DNA of 64,000 bases from Parabacteroides gordonii MS-1 = DSM 23371 (GCF_000969825.1 NZ_KQ033919.1:1340173-1404172); one strand, 5' to 3'. Positions 27,274 to 36,522 are shown, numbered from the stretch's first letter. Notes: generated by a model not told the origin, from the sequence alone. Made by a program: numbers and translations.

Positions 27274-28713
27274 ATGCCGGCAGTCATACATATACAATGG
27301 GTCGTTGGGGTAATATTCATTATATTATACTCAATCACGATCATGGGGTTAGTGCTGGTTATCATTGCAGAGAACAGGAACCCGTTAAAAACCATCCCCT
27401 GGGTAATCGTGTTATTACTCGCTCCCGGTGTCGGTCTGCTCTTTTATTTCTTCTTCGGACAGGACAACAGGAAGCAGCGGATCATCTCACGCAGGACTTA
27501 CAAACGCATCATGAAACGGCCGCAGGAAGGCAAACTGCCCCAGGATGCCTGTACCGTCCCCGCCCCATACCAGCCGTTGGTCACTCTTTTGAATAACAAC
27601 AACCAGTCATCGCTGCTGTATGGTAGTGAAATCAAAATATATACAAACGGGACGGAGAAGTTCAAAGACCTGCTGAAAGATATACAGGGTGCAACGCATC
27701 ATATCCACTTTCAATATTATATCTTCTGTGATGACGAAGTCGGCATACGGTTTAAGGATGCCCTGATAGCCAAGGCTAAAGAAGGCATCACCGTGCGGGT
27801 GCTCTATGACGACGTAGGTTGCTGGAATGTAAAAGATAAGTTCTTCAACGAAATGAGGGAAGCAGGGATTGAAGTCTATGCCTTCCTGAAAGTAGCGTTT
27901 CCGGTCTTCACCAGCAAGGTAAATTACCGAAACCACCGGAAGATTGTCGTGATAGACGGACAAATCGGTTATATGGGCGGCATGAACATAGCCGACCGGT
28001 ATGAGAAAGGGACGGCATGGGGCACCTGGCGCGATACGCATTTCCGGATCATCGGCAAAGGTGTCCACGGGCTTCAATCGACATTCCTGATCGACTGGTA
28101 TGTTGTCAGCAAAAAACTACTGAACGACAAGATATTTTATCCCCCGGCAAAGATATACCACGACGATAATATCATGCAGATTGCCACCAGCGGCCCCGTC
28201 GGTCAATGGCGTACCCTGCTTCAGGCTTATATCTTCACGATAGCCAATGCTAAAAAGTATATTTACATACAGACACCTTATTTCCTTCCGACCGAAGGGC
28301 TGAATCAGGCTTTGCTGATTGCAGCACTGGGAGGAGTCGACGTGCGCCTGATGTTACCCAAACGTTCGGATACACGTACGGCCAACATGGCAACGCACTC
28401 TTTTATCGACGAGATGGTAAAAGCCGGCGTCAAAGTCTATTTCTATAAACCGGGCTTCCTTCATTCGAAGCTGATGATCACGGACGACGCACTTGCCTGC
28501 ATAGGCTCGGCCAATATGGATTTCCGAAGCTTCGAACATAATTTCGAGATCAATGCATTCGTCTACCAACCCTCTTTCGCCTTGCAGATGAAACGGGTAT
28601 TCCTGCACGACCTGCACAGTTGCGAACGGCTGGTTCCTTCCCGCTGGCTCAAACGACCGGTCAAGCAACGCCTGGCAGAGTCGTTCATGCGGTTGTTCTC
28701 CCCGCTCCTTTAA
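27274..28713 (+). CDS. cls: Cardiolipin synthase
   Basis: A 479-aa membrane enzyme that joins two phosphatidylglycerol molecules into cardiolipin plus glycerol. Two N-terminal membrane helices (about 8-30 and 38-60) are followed by two phospholipase-D domains. HKD motif 1 is HRKIVVID with His at about 222. HKD motif 2 is HSKLMITD with His at about 397, followed by GSANMDFRS. Length and layout match bacterial ClsA-type enzymes. It is divergent from the rhomboid gene and converges on rsmD, the two stops overlapping by four bases. Confidence 0.95.
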   Translation: MPAVIHIQWVVGVIFIILYSITIMGLVLVIIAENRNPLKTIPWVIVLLLAPGVGLLFYFFFGQDNRKQRIISRRTYKRIMKRPQEGKLPQDACTVPAPYQPLVTLLNNNNQSSLLYGSEIKIYTNGTEKFKDLLKDIQGATHHIHFQYYIFCDDEVGIRFKDALIAKAKEGITVRVLYDDVGCWNVKDKFFNEMREAGIEVYAFLKVAFPVFTSKVNYRNHRKIVVIDGQIGYMGGMNIADRYEKGTAWGTWRDTHFRIIGKGVHGLQSTFLIDWYVVSKKLLNDKIFYPPAKIYHDDNIMQIATSGPVGQWRTLLQAYIFTIANAKKYIYIQTPYFLPTEGLNQALLIAALGGVDVRLMLPKRSDTRTANMATHSFIDEMVKAGVKVYFYKPGFLHSKLMITDDALACIGSANMDFRSFEHNFEINAFVYQPSFALQMKRVFLHDLHSCERLVPSRWLKRPVKQRLAESFMRLFSPLL

Positions 28714-29258
28714 GCCTTTTCTTCTTTAATAAAGATACTGAAGTTGACAGAGCCGTACACCCGTCGCTGATCAAAATAAGGAAGCTCGGAGAAGTCATTA
28801 TCCCTGGGATGCTCCATGACAAAGATACCCCCGTCGCGCAACAGCTCTTTTTCGAACACCAGTTTCGGAACTTCCGGCAACTCTTTCAGCGCATAGGGAG
28901 GATCGGCAAAGATAAAATCGAAACCTTGTTTCGGAGCAGAATGAAGATAACGGAACACATCACCCCGGATCAGACGCAGCGAGTCGGTTTTCAGTTCCTT
29001 AGCCACCTTTGCAATAAAAGAAGCATGGGCATTGTTCTTCTCCACCGCCGTAACGCTTTTACATTCGCGCGACAACAGTTCGAACGAGATACTGCCTGTC
29101 CCGGCAAACAGGTCGAGTGCGTCTGCACCTTCCAGGTCGGTCAGGTTGTTGATTACATTGAAAAGATTCTCTTTGGCAAAATCGGTAGTCGGCCGTGCAC
29201 TGAAAGTAGACGGTACATCGAAACGCCGACGGCCATATATTCCGCTTATAATTCGCAT
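28710..29258 (-). CDS. rsmD: 16S rRNA (guanine(966)-N(2))-methyltransferase RsmD
   Basis: A 182-aa SAM-dependent methyltransferase that modifies G966 of 16S rRNA in the 30S subunit. It begins MRIISGIYGRRRFDVP. The SAM-binding motif is ALDLFAGTGSISFELLSR and the catalytic motif is FADPPYAL, as in RsmD. Its start overlaps the end of the DUF3822 gene by 13 bases, an arrangement conserved in Bacteroidetes, so it is the last gene of a three-gene minus-strand operon. Confidence 0.95.
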   Translation of the reverse strand: MRIISGIYGRRRFDVPSTFSARPTTDFAKENLFNVINNLTDLEGADALDLFAGTGSISFELLSRECKSVTAVEKNNAHASFIAKVAKELKTDSLRLIRGDVFRYLHSAPKQGFDFIFADPPYALKELPEVPKLVFEKELLRDGGIFVMEHPRDNDFSELPYFDQRRVYGSVNFSIFIKEEKA

Positions 29259-30073
29259 ACAGATAAAGCTATTAAATCTAACGGGGCCTGTACGATCTCG
29301 GCTCCCAACAAATAAGCGTCCGACGGTATTTCTGCCGGACTGATATATTGTATATAATTCCGCAACGTAGCAGTTATCGTGTTACGAAGGGAAGCACCTC
29401 CATACATATGAAGCTGATCTCTTTCCTGATCCATCCCCACCTGTTTCCATACATATAATATATAGTATAGGATATCATCCGGTTTATCATACTCGAAAGA
29501 GTTGGCAAAAAGCAAAGATCCTCCGGCATAACAAACCACATCCATCATCCTCCGGTGTAAGACAACATACAACTGCCGGGGTATCAACTGCCGGCTCTGT
29601 TGTTTCCACAAAGCCAACTGAGGGGTGATATGATGGATAAATGCAGGATTGATCAGCGAACGGGAACAAAACTCATATACATCTTCATCGATACCGAACA
29701 CCACTTCTACCGCCTCACGCGTCAGCAGGTTGTTCAGGCATTTGCTTTCAGGGGAGAAGAAGGTGAACGATAACAGTTCATCTTTCTGTTTATCGGTAAA
29801 GACCTCTTCAGGCACCATCGTATATTGCGGAGTTACACAAACCAGATTCGTCCGCTTATAAGAATAAGTAAGAAACTCGTGCTCAAAGAAGAACTCTTTC
29901 AATGAAGCAATATAAGGCTTCGTCCGGTCGAACTCCACGTTCCTGTAAAAGAAACTTTCGTTCTCCGAAGGGCTGTATCCTGAAAAAGAAAGTCCATCCG
30001 ACCTAAGCCGGATGGACATTATATATTTTCCAGAATTATCAGCAGTCAACGTATCAGGAATACTGATAGTCAT
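29246..30073 (-). CDS. DUF3822 family protein
   Basis: A 275-aa cytoplasmic protein without signal peptide or membrane helix. It matches the DUF3822 family, which is almost confined to Bacteroidetes and is typically encoded directly before rsmD, as here (13-base overlap). Visible features are an N-terminal GLSFSGYSP motif and an actin-like-fold flavour (LYVVLHRRMMDVVCYAGGSLLFANSFEYDKPDDILYYILYVW, then LHMYGGASLRNTI). The function is unknown. Confidence 0.85.
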   Translation of the reverse strand: MTISIPDTLTADNSGKYIMSIRLRSDGLSFSGYSPSENESFFYRNVEFDRTKPYIASLKEFFFEHEFLTYSYKRTNLVCVTPQYTMVPEEVFTDKQKDELLSFTFFSPESKCLNNLLTREAVEVVFGIDEDVYEFCSRSLINPAFIHHITPQLALWKQQSRQLIPRQLYVVLHRRMMDVVCYAGGSLLFANSFEYDKPDDILYYILYVWKQVGMDQERDQLHMYGGASLRNTITATLRNYIQYISPAEIPSDAYLLGAEIVQAPLDLIALSVCEL

Positions 30074-30083
30074 AAGCGATTGA

Positions 30084-30710
30084 TTATTCCCAGTTACCTG
30101 CGTTGTTATTAATTTCAGTCAGTGAACCTACGCGTAAACCATCATATTTACCCAGCTTTTCAGCTTTATCTTTCAGGTTTACAACCAACTGTTTGTCAAG
30201 ATCACCCAGATAATCGTCATACTTAACGCCAGCTTCAAATACTTTTACAGTATAACCGGAACCGGAAGTCAACGTAGCTGTGTCCATAGAGAACTGAACG
30301 CCTGCACCCGGAACATTAGCCAGATCATCCACATTGTAGTTTGCTCCGAACAAAGTATCCTTAGCCACAACCCAAACTGTATCACGTTTGATCAAACCTT
30401 TCTTTACAGCTTCTTTCTCAGTCATACCTTTTTCCAGCTGCTCGTCAGTCAAAACACCTTCTTTGATCAGGAACGGAAGTTTGTCGTCCTTCAGGAACTT
30501 GATCAAATCGGCGAATGTACCTGCATGAGTTTTGTACACATTCTTGTACTCGATCTGAGCTTTACGAATATCGATCAGACGAGCCTTAATAGCACTTTCA
30601 CGCGCATCTTTTTCCTTGTTGAATTCGATCGGCGTCATAATGCTTCTATAGCACATGTAAACAAGCAGGACAACTGCAGCTGCTACTAAAATCTTTAATG
30701 TAACTTTCAT
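30084..30710 (-). CDS. Conserved hypothetical membrane-anchored protein
   Basis: A 208-aa protein with one N-terminal membrane helix (residues 6-22) followed by a charged helix (FNKEKDARESAIKARLIDIRKAQIEYKNVY) and a C-terminal periplasmic domain. The long N-terminal helix leading into a small beta domain resembles the shape of type II/IV pseudopilins, but no prepilin cleavage motif is present. I do not recognise a named family. It lies 10 bases upstream of the DUF3822 gene and is the first gene of that operon. Confidence 0.7.
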   Translation of the reverse strand: MKVTLKILVAAAVVLLVYMCYRSIMTPIEFNKEKDARESAIKARLIDIRKAQIEYKNVYKTHAGTFADLIKFLKDDKLPFLIKEGVLTDEQLEKGMTEKEAVKKGLIKRDTVWVVAKDTLFGANYNVDDLANVPGAGVQFSMDTATLTSGSGYTVKVFEAGVKYDDYLGDLDKQLVVNLKDKAEKLGKYDGLRVGSLTEINNNAGNWE

Positions 30711-30804
30711 GGTTTGTATTGTTTTTTTGAATTTATTTCGTTCGGCAAATTTAAAAAAGAATATTTAATACACTACCTTTATCACCAAAATTATTGCAAT
30801 CAAA

Positions 30805-32220
30805 ATGATAAATAGTTATTTAAGCCGCCAAATTACACAAAATTTCCCATATAATCCTACTGAAGACCAGAATTTGGCCTTAAAAATACTGACGGAGTTT
30901 CTACTTTCGGACGAAACCGACTCGATATTATTGCTAAAAGGATATGCGGGAACAGGAAAAACGTCCCTGGTAGGAGCCCTTGTCAAGACACTGACTGAAC
31001 TAAAACAGAAAACCGTCTTGCTTGCCCCCACCGGAAGAGCGGCCAAAGTATTCTCTAATTATTCCGGCCACAAAGCCTTCACCATACATAAAAAGATATA
31101 CCGCCAGAAGGCTTTTTCGAACGAACCGACCGGATTTTTACCGGCTGATAATTTACATAAAGATACATTATTTATAGTAGATGAAGCGTCCATGATCTCG
31201 AACGACGGGCTCGACTCGGCATTTTTCGGTACAGGACGTTTGCTGGACGATCTGATACAATATGTATACTCCGGCGAGAACTGCCGACTTATCCTCATGG
31301 GTGACGTGGCACAGCTTCCCCCGGTCATGCAAACAGAAAGCCCTGCCTTGAACGCAGAAATATTGAAAGGATATAATCTGGAGGTACGGGAAATCACGCT
31401 GACACAGGTTGTACGACAGAGTGAAGACTCGGGTATCCTGTTCAACGCCACCCGTTTGCGTAATGCCTTACGGGAAAACACGGTGGAGATCTATCCGAAG
31501 CTTAATCTGAAAGGTTTCGCCGATTTCAGGAAAGTGAACGGGGACGAACTGATCGAAGAAATCTCCTCGGCCTACAGCCGCGACGGAGTGGAAGATACGA
31601 TGATCATCACCCGGTCGAACAAACGGGCTACAATTTACAATAATGGTATCCGCAACCGTATCCTGTACCGCGAAGAAGAATTATCGTCGGGCGACCGTTT
31701 GATGGTGGCCAAGAACAATTACTACTGGACAAGCGAATGCAAGGAGATGGATTTCATAGCCAACGGAGAGATCGTGCAGGTAGTTCGTGTCAGACGAACC
31801 AGCGAACTATACGGATTCCGTTTCGCCGATGTTACCGTACGCTTTCAGGATTACGATCTTGAAATGGATATCAAGATACTGCTCGACACCCTGCAAACAG
31901 ACTCTCCCGCCCTTCCAAAAGAGCTGAATGACAAGTTGTTCTACACCATACTCGAAGACTACGACGACATTCCGACCAAGGCGGGCAAAATGAAAAAGAT
32001 GAAAGCCGACCCGCATTACAACGTTGTCCAGGTGAAATACGCCTATGCCATCACCTGCCACAAAGCACAGGGCGGACAATGGATGAACGTCTTTCTCGAT
32101 ATCGGATATATGACCGAAGAAATGCTGGGCGAAGATTTCTACCGTTGGCTCTATACCGCCTTCACCCGCGCCACTCATCGGTTATATTTGGTTAATTTAC
32201 CGGATGAGTTTGTTGAGTGA
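30805..32220 (+). CDS. RecD-like ATP-dependent DNA helicase / AAA ATPase
   Basis: A 471-aa superfamily 1B helicase-type protein. Walker A is GYAGTGKTS (residue about 45), followed by LLAPTGRAAKVF (motif Ia). Walker B is FIVDEASMI, then LILMGDVAQLPPV (motif III) and ITLTQVVRQSEDSG. The C-terminal UvrD_C_2-like part has YAITCHKAQGGQWMNVFLDIGY and YTAFTRATHRLYLV. Members are annotated as RecD-like or exodeoxyribonuclease V alpha-like DNA-dependent ATPases. It lacks the long N-terminal domain of RecD2, so it is a short form common in Bacteroidetes. Role in repair is likely, details unknown. It is divergent from the 208-aa protein gene. Confidence 0.88.
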   Translation: MINSYLSRQITQNFPYNPTEDQNLALKILTEFLLSDETDSILLLKGYAGTGKTSLVGALVKTLTELKQKTVLLAPTGRAAKVFSNYSGHKAFTIHKKIYRQKAFSNEPTGFLPADNLHKDTLFIVDEASMISNDGLDSAFFGTGRLLDDLIQYVYSGENCRLILMGDVAQLPPVMQTESPALNAEILKGYNLEVREITLTQVVRQSEDSGILFNATRLRNALRENTVEIYPKLNLKGFADFRKVNGDELIEEISSAYSRDGVEDTMIITRSNKRATIYNNGIRNRILYREEELSSGDRLMVAKNNYYWTSECKEMDFIANGEIVQVVRVRRTSELYGFRFADVTVRFQDYDLEMDIKILLDTLQTDSPALPKELNDKLFYTILEDYDDIPTKAGKMKKMKADPHYNVVQVKYAYAITCHKAQGGQWMNVFLDIGYMTEEMLGEDFYRWLYTAFTRATHRLYLVNLPDEFVE

Positions 32221-32330
32221 CAGTACATTTTTCATATATTAGCCACGTTACATGAATAGAAATAGTTATTTTTGCTGCAATAATACCGGGACGCCTTTAT
32301 TAAGCTTCCCCGTAAAGATTAAAATAAGGA

Positions 32331-33086
32331 ATGGCAAATAAAGAAAAAATAGATTATCTGTTACTCGATCTCAAAGAACTTGAGACGCTGATTGCCGGGA
32401 TGCGGGATGCAGAGGTTTACCCGGTGTCCTTCTTTAGCCAGACTTTCAATCTGACACATAAAGTACTGAATGATCTTCATTCACTGGAAACGGCTCAGAT
32501 CGAAATGTTACGCGAACAAATGGAAGCCCATCAGGCACTGATCCAATCGTTGCCGAACCCGGCTGCCGCACCGATGCCCATTGTGCCCGAAGTGCAGGAA
32601 GTACAGGAAGAGCCGGTTGCTGAAACAGTAATCGTCCGGGAACCGGAGGTTAAAGTGGAAGCGAAGGAACCTGTCCGGGAAATCATTATCGAGAAACCGG
32701 AAATAATCATAGAAGAAAAGAAAGTCGTCCAACCGGAAACAGTTATCCAAGCGGAGATCATTACTTCGTCGGCTAAACCGGAAAAGCCGGCTGAAGCACC
32801 TCATAAAACCATTACGACGGAAAAGCAGGGCGTATTCCTGAGCGACCTGCTCGAAAAGAAGAATCTTTCCGACTTCCGTAAGGCATTCAGCCTGAACGAT
32901 CGTTTCCGCTTCCGCCGCGAACTGTTCGGGGGCGATGAGGAGAAAATGAATAAAGCGATCACCGACCTCAACGACATTCATTCATACGAAGAATCGGTGG
33001 CTTATCTGAATAACGAACTGAAATGGAATATAGAAGATGAAGCCGTAGCCGACTTCATCAAGCTACTTGAAAAACGATTCCTGTAA
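32331..33086 (+). CDS. Conserved hypothetical protein with a Pro/Glu-rich linker
   Basis: A 251-aa protein with a helical N-terminus (about 1-70, YLLLDLKELETLIAGMR, then coiled-coil-like QIEMLREQMEAHQAL). A low-complexity linker rich in Pro, Glu, Val and Ile follows (about 74-165). A C-terminal helical domain (about 172-251, FLSDLLEKKNLSDFRKAFSLNDRFRFRRELF, NDIHSYEESVAYL) ends it. No signal peptide or membrane helix is seen. The family is not recognised. It lies only three bases before rsmI, so the two are co-transcribed. Confidence 0.78.
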   Translation: MANKEKIDYLLLDLKELETLIAGMRDAEVYPVSFFSQTFNLTHKVLNDLHSLETAQIEMLREQMEAHQALIQSLPNPAAAPMPIVPEVQEVQEEPVAETVIVREPEVKVEAKEPVREIIIEKPEIIIEEKKVVQPETVIQAEIITSSAKPEKPAEAPHKTITTEKQGVFLSDLLEKKNLSDFRKAFSLNDRFRFRRELFGGDEEKMNKAITDLNDIHSYEESVAYLNNELKWNIEDEAVADFIKLLEKRFL

Positions 33087-33089
33087 GAT

Positions 33090-33794
33090 ATGGCAAAGTT
33101 AACAGTTGTACCCACTCCCGTAGGAAATCTGGAAGATATGACCTTCCGGGCGATCCGTGTGTTGAAAGAGGCCGACCTGATTCTGGCCGAAGACACACGT
33201 ACGACTGGTATTCTACTGAAACATTTTGAGATACAAAACAAGATGCAGTCGCACCACAAGTTCAACGAACATAAGACGGTGGAGCAGATCGCTTCCCGCA
33301 TCAAAGGCGGCGAAAACATTGCACTTGTTTCCGATGCCGGCACACCGGCCATTTCCGACCCCGGCTTTATGCTCGTAAGGGAATGTGTACGACAAGGTGT
33401 AGACGTTGAATGCCTTCCGGGAGCAACCGCATTCGTTCCGGCCCTGGTTAATTCCGGGCTACCCAACGAGAAATTCTGTTTCGAAGGCTTCCTTCCCCAA
33501 AAGAAAGGGCGGCAAACACGCCTCAAGGAGTTGTCTACCGAAAACAGAACGATCATCTTTTATGAATCACCTTTCCGATTAGTAAAGACGCTAACCCAAC
33601 TAGCCGAATTCTTCGGAACCGACCGGCAAGTCTCCGTCTCGCGCGAGATATCCAAACTGCACGAAGAGACTGTACGCGGAACCCTCGAAGAGGTTATAGC
33701 TCACTTTACCGTGAACGATCCGAGAGGTGAGATTGTTATAGTATTAGCAGGCTTGAAAGATAAAAAAGAAAAAGAGACAGAAAAAGATGTTTAA
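33090..33794 (+). CDS. rsmI: 16S rRNA (cytidine(1402)-2'-O)-methyltransferase RsmI
   Basis: A 234-aa tetrapyrrole-methylase-fold enzyme that 2'-O-methylates C1402 of 16S rRNA using SAM. Signatures are VVPTPVGNLEDMTFRAI at the N-terminus, LAEDTRTTGILLKHF, SDAGTPAISDPGFMLVREC and FEGFLPQKKGRQTRL. The length is normal though the extreme C-terminal part is short. It is in an operon-like run with the 251-aa protein upstream (3-base gap) and a lipoprotein downstream (18-base gap). Confidence 0.96.
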   Translation: MAKLTVVPTPVGNLEDMTFRAIRVLKEADLILAEDTRTTGILLKHFEIQNKMQSHHKFNEHKTVEQIASRIKGGENIALVSDAGTPAISDPGFMLVRECVRQGVDVECLPGATAFVPALVNSGLPNEKFCFEGFLPQKKGRQTRLKELSTENRTIIFYESPFRLVKTLTQLAEFFGTDRQVSVSREISKLHEETVRGTLEEVIAHFTVNDPRGEIVIVLAGLKDKKEKETEKDV

Positions 33795-33812
33795 CTCAAA
33801 AACAAAAAGAAA

Positions 33813-34685
33813 ATGAAGAAGTTATTATTAGCTTGTACCTGCGCAACATTGCTGGTTTCCTGCGGACAGAATTCGGCCGAATATAAAAAGCTGAAAGCCG
33901 AGAACGATTCTCTGAAAATAGAGAACACAAAGAGTAGCAGCGAAATGAACGAAATCCTTTCCATCCTGAACGATGTAGAGGCAGACATACAGTCTATCCG
34001 CGATGCAGAAAACTATCTGAACATCCAGCAGCAAACCGGAGGTGAGTTCAGCAAGAGCAACCGCGAACAGATCAAGCAGAATATGCAGTTGATCAGTGAG
34101 ACACTGAAGAAAAACAAAGAAACGATCAATCAGCTTGAAGACAAACTGAAAAAGAGCGGCATCCAGTCATCCGCACTGAAAAAGACAATCAACCGCCTAT
34201 CTTCCGAACTGGATCAGAAGGCTACCATGATTGTTGCTTTGCAGGAAGACCTGGCTAAAAAGAATGTACGTATCCAGGAACTGGACGAAATGGTTTCTTC
34301 CCTGAACGAAGATGTGGAAAGCCTGGCAACGACTGCTGCCGCCCAGTCTGAAAAGCTGAACGAACAGGATAAGGCTCTCAACACAGCTTACTATTGTTTC
34401 GGTACATCCAAAGAACTGAAAGACCAGAAGATCCTTTCAGGTGGCGGCCTTTTCTCTAAATCAAAAGTATTGCAGAGCGGCTTCAACAAAGATTACTTTA
34501 TCTCTGTCGACATCCGTGAAGTAAAGGAAATCCCTTTGTTTGCTGCTAAAGCTAAACTGAAATCCAACCATCCGGAAGGTTCTTACGAATTCGTAAAAGA
34601 TGAAGACGGCAACCTGACACTGAATATCACAGATCCAAGAGCATTCTGGAGCCTTGGCAAATATCTGGTTATCGAAGTAGGATGA
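33813..34685 (+). CDS. Coiled-coil lipoprotein
   Basis: A 290-aa lipoprotein (signal peptide with lipobox LVSC, Cys17). A long coiled coil follows (about 22-180, heptad-rich: KKLKAENDSLKIENTK, KNKETINQLEDKLKKSG, MVSSLNEDVESLAT). A C-terminal globular domain of about 90 residues includes YYCFGTSKELKDQKILSGGG and FISVDIREVKEIPLFAAKAKL. Similar Bacteroides proteins have been annotated as Cbp1-type collagen-binding adhesins; that is a memory-based suggestion, not shown here. It overlaps the following phosphatase gene by four bases, so the two are translationally coupled. Confidence 0.82.
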   Translation: MKKLLLACTCATLLVSCGQNSAEYKKLKAENDSLKIENTKSSSEMNEILSILNDVEADIQSIRDAENYLNIQQQTGGEFSKSNREQIKQNMQLISETLKKNKETINQLEDKLKKSGIQSSALKKTINRLSSELDQKATMIVALQEDLAKKNVRIQELDEMVSSLNEDVESLATTAAAQSEKLNEQDKALNTAYYCFGTSKELKDQKILSGGGLFSKSKVLQSGFNKDYFISVDIREVKEIPLFAAKAKLKSNHPEGSYEFVKDEDGNLTLNITDPRAFWSLGKYLVIEVG

Positions 34686-35377
34686 TGAAATACAAAAACC
34701 TCTTTATAGACTTGGACGATACCCTTTGGGATACGTACCATAATAATAAAGAATGCCTCGAAGAGATTTATACCGATCACCACTTTGATCGGTATTATGC
34801 CTCCTTCGAGGCTTTCTTTGCAATCTATTGGCCACATAATGAGTTATTGTGGAGACAATATCGGGCCGGTGAAATCGACAGGCAGACACTTATCGTCGAC
34901 CGTTTCCGTTATATGCTTCGCCCGATGGGTATTGAAGATACCCAATCTGTCCTGGCAGTCAACAACGACTTCCTGCAACGCACCACCACCAAGACGCGCC
35001 TTGTTCCCGGTGCCATCGAGCTACTCGAATACCTGCGTCCTTCTTACCGGATGTATATCTTATCGAACGGTTTCCGTGAAGTGCAGGACAAGAAACTGCG
35101 CAACTCCGGCCTGGCTCCTTACTTCACCCGGATGATTCTCTCTGAAGATGCCGGAATCCAAAAACCTCATAAAGGCATATTCGACTTCGCCCTGATCAAC
35201 ACCAATTCCCGCCGTACCGAATCACTCATGATCGGCGACTGCTTCGAAGCCGACATCGAAGGCGCCTACCACTCCAAAATAGACCAGCTCTGGCTCAACC
35301 CGAAAGGAGTACCGGCCAAAGGCTTTACCCCGACTTATGTTGTCAGTAGCCTGGAAGAAATAAAAGGAATATTATAA
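34682..35377 (+). CDS. YjjG-type HAD nucleotidase
   Basis: A 231-aa haloacid-dehalogenase-type phosphatase, probably a 5'-nucleotidase acting on non-canonical pyrimidine nucleotides. HAD motif I is FIDLDDTLWDT with the nucleophile Asp near residue 11. Motif II lies at YILSNGFREVQDKKL, motif III Lys near AGIQKPHKGIF, and motif IV at SLMIGDCFEADIEGA. The helical cap follows motif I. It starts inside the end of the preceding lipoprotein gene (ATGATG overlap). The nucleotide specificity is inferred from family resemblance. Confidence 0.9.
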   Translation: MMKYKNLFIDLDDTLWDTYHNNKECLEEIYTDHHFDRYYASFEAFFAIYWPHNELLWRQYRAGEIDRQTLIVDRFRYMLRPMGIEDTQSVLAVNNDFLQRTTTKTRLVPGAIELLEYLRPSYRMYILSNGFREVQDKKLRNSGLAPYFTRMILSEDAGIQKPHKGIFDFALINTNSRRTESLMIGDCFEADIEGAYHSKIDQLWLNPKGVPAKGFTPTYVVSSLEEIKGIL

Positions 35378-35658
35378 AAGAGTTAATCCGGCTTCAGCAT
35401 TCATACAAGCCCAGCACATACTGATATTCAACACGACAAGAAATGAACGCGGTAGTATTTCCGGATTCATCGGGCCTTCATTTCGCCTTCATAGCTTACA
35501 TCTTCAACCATTTACATATCCGATCGCACAACGTAATTGTCAGCCAGTAAAACTCATAGTCTAATAAAAAGTACTATCTATACTTGCAATAAATAAAATA
35601 TTGACTACATTTGCCCCATCACCTGCTATTAGGTGTTAACCATTACATACCATAAGCT
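35378..35658. other. Non-coding leader of the Rpn gene with CCTTCAT repeats
   Basis: This 281-base region contains no convincing gene. GCCTTCAT occurs twice, at 35474-35481 and 35485-35492; the same motif recurs, mostly inverted, on the other side of the Rpn gene. The promoter near its right end is listed separately. Confidence 0.5.
35583..35613 (+). promoter_or_regulatory. Promoter of the Rpn-type nuclease gene
   Basis: The -7 element TACATTTG at 35606-35613 is 19 bases downstream of CTTG (35583-35586), a near match to the -33 TTTG. The start codon is 46 bases downstream. Confidence 0.6.
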
Positions 35659-36522
35659 ATGGAACATTACGTTAACATTATGCTCGACAGCGGCTTCAAG
35701 GCTGTATTCGGTAACAAACAAGTAGCTATCGATTTCATTAATGCCACTCTGCAAGGCGAACATAAGGTAAAAGACCTTACTTACTTGGATAAAGAGATTA
35801 TTCCCGAATCATTGGATCAACGCACAATCATTTTCGATTGCCTTTGTGAAGACACAGACGGGACAAAGTTTATCCTTGAAATGCAGAATTGCCCCCAACG
35901 TTACTTCTTTAACCGCGGATTTTATTACATTTGTCGTATGATCTCCCGTCAGGGAGAAATAGGATCGGAGTGGAAATATGAATTGCTTCCGGTCTATGGT
36001 ATCTTCCTGTTGAACTTCAGCTTACCTGAATTCCCTACCTGGCGTACGAATGTAGTATTGGCGAATGAAGCAACAGGTAAATCTTTTAGTGAAATCAAAC
36101 TGAAACAAGTCTATATTTCGTTTGAGTTATTTAATTTACAGAAAGAGGAATGCATCACTCCTCTTGAGAATATGATTTATATATTGAAGAATATGAATAT
36201 ATTTGACGTGTCACCTTTTAAGGAGGAAAACGAGGCGTTCCGCCGCATACTTGATGCAGCAAACGTGAATGCAATGGATCCCCATGAGCGTGCCGTATAT
36301 GACGAAGTACTGAAGCGTTACCGCGATTGGCGTTGCACAACAGAATATGCCATAGAACAAGCAAACGAGAAAGGTCTAAAACAAGGCATGGAAAAAGGGA
36401 TAGAGAGAGGAATGGAGCAAGGCATGCACCTCGTCGCAACAACCATGAAGCAGAAAGGATTTGACTTCAAGGATATATCGGAATGTACAGGTCTCACCCT
36501 GGAAGTAATAGAAAAGCTATAG
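35659..36522 (+). CDS. Rpn-family PD-(D/E)XK nuclease / transposase-like protein
   Basis: A 287-aa protein of the PF12784 type (PD-(D/E)XK nuclease family transposase, related to recombination-promoting nucleases Rpn). It has the typical start (MLDSGFKAVFGNKQVAIDFINATL). The nuclease core is DGTKFILEMQN, where Glu-Met-Gln gives the (D/E)xQ variant after an upstream acidic residue. NRGFYYICRMISRQ and the YELLPVYGIFLLNF strand follow. Near the C-terminus are five four-residue units of the form xxGM/L/I (EKGLKQGMEKGIERGMEQGM), encoded by a 12-base repeat. Such genes are numerous in Bacteroides genomes and may move or be shed rapidly. It is surrounded by repeat-rich non-coding DNA. Confidence 0.88.
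   Translation: MEHYVNIMLDSGFKAVFGNKQVAIDFINATLQGEHKVKDLTYLDKEIIPESLDQRTIIFDCLCEDTDGTKFILEMQNCPQRYFFNRGFYYICRMISRQGEIGSEWKYELLPVYGIFLLNFSLPEFPTWRTNVVLANEATGKSFSEIKLKQVYISFELFNLQKEECITPLENMIYILKNMNIFDVSPFKEENEAFRRILDAANVNAMDPHERAVYDEVLKRYRDWRCTTEYAIEQANEKGLKQGMEKGIERGMEQGMHLVATTMKQKGFDFKDISECTGLTLEVIEKL
36367..36426 (+). repeat. Five 12-bp repeats within the Rpn gene
   Basis: Five consecutive 12-base units encode E/K-x-Gly-hydrophobic tetrapeptides near the C-terminus of the Rpn-type protein. Copy number in such repeats can change by slippage without a frameshift. Confidence 0.75.

Noticed and set aside
28620-29315. A 231-codon plus-strand open frame
   Set aside because: It overlaps rsmD on the opposite strand and the end of cls; both real genes have clear motifs.
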